Positions 37,151 through 43,821 of a stretch of 64,000 bases of DNA are shown here, piece after piece. Origin of the DNA: Halovulum dunhuangense. GTDB taxonomy: Bacteria > Pseudomonadota > Alphaproteobacteria > Rhodobacterales > Rhodobacteraceae. The stretch's first letter is position 1. Every line of letters begins with the position of its first letter. Location of the stretch: NCBI RefSeq assembly GCF_013093415.1, contig NZ_JABFBC010000001.1, positions 1,054,001 through 1,118,000 on the forward strand, in the 5' to 3' direction. Below the pieces are notes generated by a model that had not been told where the DNA came from, made no database searches, and saw only the letters and a program-made list of their open reading frames with translations. The position numbers and the translations under genes are program-made.

Positions 37151-38284
37151 ATGCTGAAAACGACCATTAGGAGCGCATTGCTTGCCGGGACTGCCTTCGC
37201 CTTCGCAGGCGTCGCCCTCGCGCAGGACGTGCCGGCGGCGGCCCAAGAACGCGGCTTCCTGCTTCTACCCGAATTTCACGAGATGATGCCGGGCGAGCGC
37301 GAGGCCATGGACGCCTTCATGGAGCGTGTGCGCGCCGAGGCGGTTCCGATGGACACCCCGCCGGCCGAGCCGATCCAGATCGCGATCATGTTCCCGAGCC
37401 TCGAGACCTCGGACGCCTGGGCGCGGCTGAACCTGTCGATGCGGGCCCGGCTCGAAGAACTGGGCGTGCCCTACGAGGTTACGGAGTTCATGATCCGCCC
37501 GGACGAGCATGACCGTCAGTCGACGCAGATCGACCAGGTTCTGGCGGGTGATTTCGACTACGCCGTTGTCGGGCCGTCCGAGTACCAGGTCCAGAAAAGC
37601 AACCTCGCACGCCTCGCGGCAGAGATCCCGACGCTGGTGATGAACGTCGTGAACCCTTTCGTCGACACGCTCGGCACCGACCAGCAGCCGCTGACGCATG
37701 TCGGCTTCGACCATACCGTCGGCGCCGAGGCGCTGTGCGAATGGACGATCGAGGAGACCGGCGGCGAGGGCACCTTCGCGCTGTTGCACTATGTTCCAGG
37801 CTTGATCGACACCCAGCGCTCGAAGTTTTTCGCGGATTGCGTCGAGGCGAACTCCAACATGAAACTCGTCGACAGCTTCGAGGCCAATGGCGACCGTGAG
37901 CTGGCCTTCACCGGGGCCAACGCGATCCTGAGCCGGCATCCCGACATCACCATGATCCACGCCGGATCGACCGCCGTCGCGCTGGGCGCACTGGCCGCCG
38001 CCACCGAACGGGGCGTGCTGGATGACGTGATAATCAACGGCTGGGGCGGTGGTGCTGACGAGTTGGCGTCGATCATCGACGGCGGTCTCAAGGTCACGGC
38101 CTTCCGGGTCAACGACGACTGGGGCGTGGCGGTGGCCGAGGCGATCCGCGCCGACCTGGCCGGCGAAGAGGTTCCGCTGGTCCTTGCGGCGACGATCAAC
38201 ACGATCGACTACCGCTTGACCGAGGAAGAGATCAAGGAACGCACGGACTACGCGTTCCGCTATTCCGGCCAGCTCGACCGCTGA
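37151..38284 (+). CDS. LuxP-like AI-2-binding periplasmic protein
   Basis: This 377-residue protein has a signal peptide (residues 1-24, cleaved near ALA-QD). It aligns with Vibrio LuxP far better than with LsrB or RbsB, including SDAW near residue 87, VGFDHTVGAE near 184, GSTAVALGA near 272, the ING-WGGG-ADEL segment at 296, FRVNDD near 318 and a YAFRYS ending. Recalled LuxP ligand contacts appear conserved: S87, W90, N165, R223, S273, T274, W298 and R319. LuxP Q77 aligns with E85 and D267 with A275. LuxP normally partners a sensor kinase, but here the gene sits in an ABC operon. Confidence 0.87.
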   Translation: MLKTTIRSALLAGTAFAFAGVALAQDVPAAAQERGFLLLPEFHEMMPGEREAMDAFMERVRAEAVPMDTPPAEPIQIAIMFPSLETSDAWARLNLSMRARLEELGVPYEVTEFMIRPDEHDRQSTQIDQVLAGDFDYAVVGPSEYQVQKSNLARLAAEIPTLVMNVVNPFVDTLGTDQQPLTHVGFDHTVGAEALCEWTIEETGGEGTFALLHYVPGLIDTQRSKFFADCVEANSNMKLVDSFEANGDRELAFTGANAILSRHPDITMIHAGSTAVALGALAAATERGVLDDVIINGWGGGADELASIIDGGLKVTAFRVNDDWGVAVAEAIRADLAGEEVPLVLAATINTIDYRLTEEEIKERTDYAFRYSGQLDR

Positions 38285-38296
38285 TCGCGGCAACGG

Positions 38297-38322
38297 GCGG
38301 GGGCGCAACCGTGCGCCCCCGC
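38297..38322 (+). terminator. Intercistronic hairpin after the LuxP-like gene
   Basis: GCGGGGGCGCA (38297-38307) and TGCGCCCCCGC (38312-38322) form a perfect 11-bp stem with an ACCG loop. There is no T-tract. It lies between the binding-protein and ATPase genes. It probably protects the upstream message or causes partial termination, so the binding protein would be made in excess. Confidence 0.7.
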
Positions 38323-38356
38323 TCCACTACAGGGTTGAACCGAAACGAGGTCCCGC

Positions 38357-39097
38357 ATGTCGGTGGTGCTGAAGAACATCACGAAGAGCTACGGCTCGGT
38401 GAAGGCGATCGAGAACATCGATCTGGAAATCCATCCCGGCGAGGTGATCGGCCTGCTGGGAGACAACGGCGCGGGCAAATCCACGCTTATGAAGGTGCTC
38501 GCCGGCGCGGTGCGGCCGAACGAAGGCACCATCGAGGTCGATGGTGTGGACTATGTCTTCGAAGGCTCATCCGATGCCCGCGCGGCGGGGATCGAGATGC
38601 TCTACCAGGATCTCGCTCTCTTCGACGACCTGCCGGTCGTGATGAACGTCTTCATCGGGCGGGAGATCACGAACCGCTTCGGCTTCCTGAGATACGGCGA
38701 GATGCGCCGCCGCGCGATGGACATCGTCAACGGATTCTCCGTGCGTAAGTTCGACGTGCGCAACCCTGTCGGGAACCTGTCGGGCGGGCAGCGGCAGGTG
38801 TCGGCCATAACGCGCACCATGGCTTTCGGCAGCCGCTACATCATTCTCGACGAACCGACCTCGGCGCTGTCGCCCAGTGCCCGGGACGAGGTGTTGGCCA
38901 TCGTGCGCGACCTCGCGTCGCGTGGCATCGGCGTCGTGATGGTCAGCCACGACCTCGGGCATGTTCGCCAGGTCTGCGACCGCGTGGCGATCCTGCACCT
39001 CGGCACCATGGCTGGCGTGCGCGACATGGCCACCACCAGCCAGGACGAGATCATCTCACTCATCGTCGACGGTCACGCGCCCAACGCCGCCGCCTGA
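38357..39097 (+). CDS. AI-2/sugar ABC transporter ATP-binding protein
   Basis: This 246-residue ATPase has a single nucleotide-binding domain. Walker A is GDNGAGKST (about residues 36-44), Q-loop YQDLALFDDLPV, signature LSGGQRQV (about 143-150), Walker B YIILDEPTSAL and H-loop VSHDLGHV. The IGREITNRFGFLRYGEM insertion is typical of single-domain carbohydrate ATPases in alphaproteobacteria. E. coli LsrA is a double-domain ATPase, so this is a different architecture; a homodimer is expected here. It lies 73 bases after the binding protein. Confidence 0.92.
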   Translation: MSVVLKNITKSYGSVKAIENIDLEIHPGEVIGLLGDNGAGKSTLMKVLAGAVRPNEGTIEVDGVDYVFEGSSDARAAGIEMLYQDLALFDDLPVVMNVFIGREITNRFGFLRYGEMRRRAMDIVNGFSVRKFDVRNPVGNLSGGQRQVSAITRTMAFGSRYIILDEPTSALSPSARDEVLAIVRDLASRGIGVVMVSHDLGHVRQVCDRVAILHLGTMAGVRDMATTSQDEIISLIVDGHAPNAAA

Positions 39098-39129
39098 CGT
39101 CGCTCCAGCCAGGAAAAAGGAAAAGACAC

Positions 39130-39621
39130 ATGCGCCGCAAAGGCATTCTCAACGTCAAGCTCAGCCGGGCGATCTCGGAAATGGGCCATGACGACATCAT
39201 GCTCGTGACTGACGCCGGCTTCCAGATGGCCCATGACGAGCGGGTCATCGACCTCGCGCTCGTGCCGGGTGTGCCGGACCTGTTCACCGTGCTCAAGGCG
39301 ATCCGGGGCGAGATGTGGGTGGAGGAGTTCGCAATGATTGCGGACGCGAAGGAGAACAATCCCTACGCCTGGAACGGCGTAAGCGCGATCTTTCCCGATG
39401 CGAAGGCGGGCACGAAGCCGAACGAGTGGTTCCACGGCGCGTGCTATCAGAATGCCAAGTATATCGTCCGCACGGGCGCGTGGATGCCCTGGGGCAATGT
39501 CGCGCTGGTGTCCGGTATCCCGGTACAGGAGTGGTTTGCGAACACCGGCGCGCCGGTGCCGGCAAGCTGGGAAGAACGCCATCGGCTGAACGTCGAGCAC
39601 GGCCTGGATGGGGTGGAGTGA
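39130..39621 (+). CDS. RbsD/FucU mutarotase family protein
   Basis: This 163-residue protein belongs to the RbsD/FucU family, which interconverts sugar anomers. Family features are MRRKGILNVKLSRAISEMGH at the start, VTDAGFQ, VIDLALVPGVPD and WGNVALVSGI near the C-terminus. A His near residue 20 and an Asp near 27 are in the positions expected for catalysis. An RbsD protein is not part of the classical lsr operon. It could convert cyclic hemiacetal forms of the AI-2 sugar to the open form that LsrK needs, but this is inference. Confidence 0.85.
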   Translation: MRRKGILNVKLSRAISEMGHDDIMLVTDAGFQMAHDERVIDLALVPGVPDLFTVLKAIRGEMWVEEFAMIADAKENNPYAWNGVSAIFPDAKAGTKPNEWFHGACYQNAKYIVRTGAWMPWGNVALVSGIPVQEWFANTGAPVPASWEERHRLNVEHGLDGVE

Positions 39622-39625
39622 GGCC

Positions 39626-39931
39626 ATGTTCGTCCAGATCGTTCGCATCAACGTAAAACCCGACCGCGTCGAGGACTTCCTCGACGCCTTCCGGCTCAAC
39701 TATGAAGGGACCATCAGGGAGCCGGGCAACGTGCGGTTCGATGTCCTCCAGGATCCCGAGGACGAGACCCGCTTCACCATCTACGAGGTATTCACATCGG
39801 CAGAGGCCGTCGACGAGCATCGCAAGACCGAGCATTACAAGGAGACCGTGGCACGGCTCGACGACATAATGACCGGAAACCGGACGAAGGAAGTTTTTGA
39901 TCTGGTGATGTCGGACAAACTATCGGCCTGA
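39626..39931 (+). CDS. lsrG: LsrG, phospho-AI-2 isomerase
   Basis: This 101-residue ABM-fold protein starts at ATG 39626, 4 bases after the RbsD-family stop. It closely follows E. coli LsrG: the VQIVRINVKPDRVEDFLDAF strand, GNVRFDVLQDPEDETRFTIYE, HRKTEHYKETVARL and DIMTGNRTKEVFD. LsrG isomerises phospho-DPD to a dione that LsrF (a thiolase) then cleaves. No lsrF is present; the next intact gene is an aldolase fragment of another family. Confidence 0.92.
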   Translation: MFVQIVRINVKPDRVEDFLDAFRLNYEGTIREPGNVRFDVLQDPEDETRFTIYEVFTSAEAVDEHRKTEHYKETVARLDDIMTGNRTKEVFDLVMSDKLSA

Positions 39932-39944
39932 TCGGCGCCTGCTC

Positions 39945-40185
39945 CACCGGCGGCGCAGAGCCTGACTTGGCTGCTGATCATACCCGATGTCGCAAGCCGA
40001 CCGCTTGAAAACCCGTTGGTCAAGGAGACTACGGCGTGGGCTGCGCCCTGTTGGCCGGCACTGGCGCGGGGCTCTTCGATCGGCTCGACGACGCGGTGGC
40101 GGACATGGCGAGCGAGACCGAACGGGTGGTCGAACCAAACCGGAATGCCAGCCGGGCCTACGTCAAGATTTCGAGGCGCTGGACC
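39945..40185 (+). pseudogene. C-terminal remnant of an FGGY sugar kinase
   Basis: Fragments in different frames read as one FGGY-kinase tail: a CSTGGA start, LIIPDVASRPLENPLVKETTA (39977-40035) and, one base out of frame, GCALLAGTGAGLFDRLDDAV (from about 40039). Normal kinases join these as ETTALGCALLAG, so one base has been lost near 40035. Another shift lies before 39962. Only the last ~75 residues remain, and there is no start. It is likely the residue of a rhamnulose or related kinase upstream of the aldolase. Confidence 0.72.
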
Positions 40186-40281
40186 CAGATTGTGGAAAGT
40201 GGAGGCGGTTTGGCAGAGGAGACCCTGCGCCCCGCTCTTACGGTCGGCTGGGTCGCGAGACGAAGCACGAAAGGCAAGGGA

Positions 40282-41535
40282 ATGAAATCATTTTGGAATG
40301 TCAGCGACGCAGAATCCTGGGAAGCGGCCGCAGGCCCCGAACTTGCGGACCGTGAGCTTGCGCTACGGGTCTATACCTCGCGGCTTCTGGGAAAGGAGCC
40401 GGACCTCGTCCTGCATGGCGGTGGCAACACCTCGGTCAAGGTCGTCCGCGACGACCGCGCCGTGATGCATGTGAAGGGTTCCGGCTGGGATCTGGCAACC
40501 ATCGAGGCGCCGGGCCTCCCGGCAGTCTGGCTTGACCCTCTGATAGAGGCCCGTCAGGCGGAGACGATGCGCGACGAGGACATGGTGGCGCTGCTGCGGG
40601 CGGCACTTCTGGATGAGAGTAGCCCCACGCCATCCGTAGAGGCCTTGCTGCATGCCTACTTGCCCGCCAAGGTGGTTGACCATACCCACTCTGCCGCGTG
40701 CCTCGCGATCGCCGATCAAGCGGACGGCGCAGAGCGTTGCCGAGAGATCTTTGGCAACGAGCTATGCGTCGTGCCCTATGTAATGCCCGGCTTCCAGTTG
40801 TCGCGGGAAGCGGACCGCATCTTCCGCACGTACGGCGAGGGTACCAGGGGCCTCTTCCTGGTGCAGCATGGCCTGTTCTCGTTCGGGGACGACGCGAAGA
40901 CGTCCTACGAGCGCATAATCCGCTTCACGACCATGTGTGAGGCTTATCTTGAGGCCCGGGGAGCAGCCCTCGCTCCGCAGGAGGAGGCCACTGCCGCGGA
41001 CGATCCTACCGGGCATCCGGCGGTAGCTGCGCTGCATCGGGTTCTTTCCGGCACGGATCGCTTCTCCGGCGGCCTGCACCTTGACCTGCGGTGCAGCCGG
41101 GCGATCACCACCTATCTCGAGCTGCCGGATCTCGATGACGTTGCCTGCCGCGGTACTGCGACGCCCGATCACGTCATCCGCATCAAGCCGCGGCCGGTAA
41201 TCGGCGAGGCGGGGTTCGGCACCGGTGACTGGCAAAAGGCGGTGGAAGATTTTGCCGCATGGTATGTCGCCTATTTCGAACGCCACGCATCGCGGGCGCA
41301 TGAGCCCAAAACGATGCTTGATCCCTTGCCTCGTGTCGCCTTGATCCGGGGGCTCGGCCTGGTCGGTATCGGCACCTCGGGGAAGGAGGCGCGGATCGCC
41401 GCCGATCTTGCAGAGCAGACTGCCCGGATTGTGCCGTCCGCCGAAGCCATCGGCCGCTTCGAACCTCTGTGCGAGGCCGAGCTGTTCGAGATGGAATACT
41501 GGTCGCTGGAACAGGCCAAACTGACGCGGGGATAG
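40282..41535 (+). CDS. Class II aldolase, RhaD-like, lacking its dehydrogenase half
   Basis: This 417-residue product starts at ATG 40282 behind AAGGCAAGGGA. It matches the aldolase half of the bifunctional rhamnulose-1-phosphate aldolase/alcohol dehydrogenase: LVLHGGGNTSVK near residue 40, VMHVKGSGWDLATIEAPGLPAV, DEDMVALLRAALLD, VDHTHSAACLAIAD with the metal His pair and LVQHGLFSFGDDAKTSYERII. The proteins I recall continue after EYWSLEQAKL into a short-chain dehydrogenase of about 250 residues; here translation stops four residues later. The gene is therefore probably truncated, with an FGGY kinase remnant just upstream. Confidence 0.75.
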   Translation: MKSFWNVSDAESWEAAAGPELADRELALRVYTSRLLGKEPDLVLHGGGNTSVKVVRDDRAVMHVKGSGWDLATIEAPGLPAVWLDPLIEARQAETMRDEDMVALLRAALLDESSPTPSVEALLHAYLPAKVVDHTHSAACLAIADQADGAERCREIFGNELCVVPYVMPGFQLSREADRIFRTYGEGTRGLFLVQHGLFSFGDDAKTSYERIIRFTTMCEAYLEARGAALAPQEEATAADDPTGHPAVAALHRVLSGTDRFSGGLHLDLRCSRAITTYLELPDLDDVACRGTATPDHVIRIKPRPVIGEAGFGTGDWQKAVEDFAAWYVAYFERHASRAHEPKTMLDPLPRVALIRGLGLVGIGTSGKEARIAADLAEQTARIVPSAEAIGRFEPLCEAELFEMEYWSLEQAKLTRG

Positions 41536-41673
41536 AGCGAGCAACGTGCAACGCCCAAGCTGGGGCCATCCTCCAAGGTCGCAGTCACGTGCCCGGCGCG
41601 CATCGTAATCCAGAGCCGCCAGGCGATGATGTACTGTACCGTCCCGGGCTTGTCGGAGACCTATAGCTTCATT

Positions 41674-42042
41674 TCACGCGACCATATCGAACACGTCGCG
41701 CTGTGCATAGAAGTTCTCTTCGGCCTCGGCTGGCGGGATAGCCTGCCGAATGTGCATGAGAATGATATCGAAGCCCCTGGCGCGCGCATCGTGGAGCAGG
41801 TCCAGCTTTGATGGATGTGAGAAGACGGTCTCGGTGACGAAATCCTCAACTCTGTTCAGGAAATCCTGACATCTGCTGGCCGCGATCCGGGCAGCCTCGT
41901 AAGCGGCGTCCGGTGAAGCATCGCCCAGCTCGTCGCGCTGGATGATGTCGGCGTTGATGAAGGGGGCTCTGAAGTTCGGAGCCACGCGGGTGGCGTAGAG
42001 CGTCGACTTGCCAGCGCCGTTGGCGCCCGCAAGGACAATCAT
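41674..42042 (-). pseudogene. Truncated zeta-type toxin
   Basis: The 122-residue product opens with MIVLAGANGAGKSTLY, the P-loop of zeta toxins, followed by PFINADIIQRDEL and FVTETVFSHPSKLDLLHDARARGFDIILMHI. Zeta toxins phosphorylate UDP-N-acetylglucosamine and are usually near 195 residues in this context. Here the similarity breaks after ILMHI and the frame closes soon after, so the C-terminal half is missing. It starts 8 bases after the antitoxin-like gene stop. Confidence 0.75.
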
Positions 42043-42050
42043 GGTTGAAC

Positions 42051-42407
42051 TTATGCTGCCGGATCAGGTTTCGCGTGGACCAGGTTGCCTTTTTCGTCGA
42101 GACCGACGCCGAGGCCGCGGCGGCGTCGATCGGCGAAGAAGGCCTCTTCTTCCGGCCCGGGCTCACCCATGAGGCCGGTGAAGCGATCCAGCCAGTAGCT
42201 CTTTTCCTCGGGGGTAAGCGCGCGGGTCTGCATCTCGCCGGCGAGGACGGCAGAGATCTTCGTGTGATCGAGTTTGCCGGAGATCTCGACGGCGCGTCCG
42301 ATGCGCACCTAGTGCGAGATCTGTGCGCCGAGTGAGCGATCTTGCAACACAGCTTCCTGCCGGGCGCAATCGACAATATCGTCGTTCAGGTTCAAAGTCT
42401 TGGCCAT
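42051..42407 (-). pseudogene. ParD-like antitoxin gene with a nonsense mutation
   Basis: From ATG 42407 the frame reads MAKTLNLNDDIVDCARQEAV, then QISH followed by TAG at 42309-42311, then VRIGRAVEISGKLDHTKI. ParD-like antitoxins read IEHWARIGRAIE at this place, so the TAG is probably a Trp TGG changed by one base. The second part is open to the TAA at 42051. Either the antitoxin is dead, or a short product restarts at GTG 42308. It is upstream of the truncated zeta-type toxin. Confidence 0.8.
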
Positions 42408-42465
42408 GTGAAAACCTTCGTAGAAGCATTTAGGTTTCATTTTGACACCTGCAAGTCAAGTTCAC

Positions 42466-42776
42466 ACTTCGTGAAAGCAGGGATCGGCGGCACGGCGACA
42501 AGCAGCTACGAGGATCTCGCAATGGCAATGCGGCAGCACTGCGCGAACCCCGCGAAAGAGATCGCCGAGCTCTATCGGCGCATGGTCTTTGGCATTCTGG
42601 TCAGGAACACCGACGATCATCTGCGCAATCACGGCATTCTGCGTGCGGGCGGCGGTTGGCGGCTGTCTCCCGCTTTCGACATCAACCCCGAGCACCGGCC
42701 GGGCGGCCGGATGCAGACCGCGATCTCCGAGATCCACGGCAACCAGCCCTCGGTCGAGGCCGCGCGGCGTCTCTAA
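42466..42776 (+). pseudogene. HipA-family kinase, C-terminal fragment
   Basis: The frame reads YEDLAMAMRQHC, a KEIAELYRRMVFGILVRNTDD stretch and HLRNHGILRAGGGWRLSPAFDINPEHRPGG. The NTDDHLRNHG segment is the catalytic loop of HipA-like Ser/Thr kinases. Normal HipA proteins are near 430 residues; only about 100 remain, with neither N-terminus nor C-terminal helix. It lies next to the antitoxin promoter on the opposite strand and represents a second toxin-antitoxin remnant. Confidence 0.8.
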
Positions 42777-42828
42777 ACGGTACGCTCGGCCCGCACGCCT
42801 GTCGCATTCCGGAATCTGGGACATGCTT

Positions 42829-42857
42829 GGCCCCGGCGATAAAAAATCGCCGGGGCC
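42829..42857. repeat. Perfect 12-bp hairpin with A5 loop
   Basis: GGCCCCGGCGAT (42829-42840) and ATCGCCGGGGCC (42846-42857) are exact inverted copies around AAAAA. No T-tract follows on either strand, so it is a weak terminator candidate for the HipA remnant or for the convergent 302-residue gene. Confidence 0.6.
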
Positions 42858-42888
42858 TCTTGAAGCTCAGGGTGCATATCGCCCCAGG

Positions 42889-43797
42889 TTAGGCATCGGC
42901 GCCGAGGCGACTTGTCCCGACAAGAAGGCAATAGAGCAGCGAGAACAGCCGAAGGAAGAGGTAGTCCTTCAGCTGCCGATTTTCCCCGAGATCAGTCTTG
43001 CCGATTTCGTGGTGTCGGATCCGCCATTCGTTTCCAATGTCGGTAAGAGCCTTCATCTCGGCGTCCAGCATGGCCGCATGTTCGGGCGAACTTGCCACCC
43101 GCTCGATAAGTTGCTCCACGGAGAACTTCTTGTTCGTGTGGAGCTCCAAGGTCTTCACCCGTTCAAATGCGTCCCAGAGCTTCTCAATGGCATCTTGACC
43201 CGCTGAAGGATCTCGATCGAAGAACCGGGTGCGTGCAGTCTCCAGTAGATCATCTGTAGCGCGATCTCCGGTCTGGAATCTCGCCCTCCCAAGAATCTCT
43301 GCAGCCGGGGCATCTACCAGACGGTAGATGCGACCGTCTGTTCTCATCTCGTAAGCGATACCCTTCCGCCCAAAGATCGCATTGACCTCACTGATGTAAT
43401 CCTCGAGGCCGGTGGCGCGGTCCCAGCGAAGATGGTCGTGCTTGTAGTAATCATGCCAGCCTCGCGAGGCGGGCTTGCCGACGTGTTGCGCGCACCATTC
43501 AAGGGCATCGAACACAACTCCGATCGACGGAAGCGTTCGGTCTTCATCGGCTCGATGCCAATGTTCCTGCAACTGGCTCTTCCAATCTTTCAGGTCTGGA
43601 ACCATCCCATACAAGGAGGCGTCGAACAGGGCCTCATCGGTGCCGCAGGGAGTGCCGCTGTCATTGCAGGTTGCGGGGAAATCTATCCCAAACGCGTTGG
43701 TCGCCTTGAGTCGGTCAATCAAGGCCGAGATCGCGCGTTGGGTGTCGAGATCGAGTTCGATGAAGCGACGCACTTTGAGCGTGGAACTGATGCTCAC
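42889..43797 (-). CDS. Hypothetical protein of 302 residues
   Basis: This is a hydrophilic, mostly helical protein with no signal peptide or membrane segment. It contains DLLETARTRFFDRDPSAGQDAIEKLWDAFERVKTLE and later LTDIGNEWRIRHHEIGKTDLGE, a pattern I associate with uncharacterised proteins in mobile and defence-type regions. I cannot name a domain with confidence. It follows the helicase fragment on the same strand with only 24 bases between, so it may have been cotranscribed with the complete ancestor of that gene. Confidence 0.6.
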   Translation of the reverse strand: MSISSTLKVRRFIELDLDTQRAISALIDRLKATNAFGIDFPATCNDSGTPCGTDEALFDASLYGMVPDLKDWKSQLQEHWHRADEDRTLPSIGVVFDALEWCAQHVGKPASRGWHDYYKHDHLRWDRATGLEDYISEVNAIFGRKGIAYEMRTDGRIYRLVDAPAAEILGRARFQTGDRATDDLLETARTRFFDRDPSAGQDAIEKLWDAFERVKTLELHTNKKFSVEQLIERVASSPEHAAMLDAEMKALTDIGNEWRIRHHEIGKTDLGENRQLKDYLFLRLFSLLYCLLVGTSRLGADA

Positions 43798-43821
43798 GGC
43801 AATATCGGTCCGACATATGAT

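Noticed and set aside
37151-38284. Plain ribose-binding protein RbsB
   Set aside because: The match to LuxP covers several ligand-contact segments and the C-terminal YAFRYS, and lsrK/lsrR/lsrG are adjacent.
40282-41535. LsrF in the lsr cassette
   Set aside because: The sequence is a class II RhaD-like aldolase, not the class I-like LsrF thiolase.
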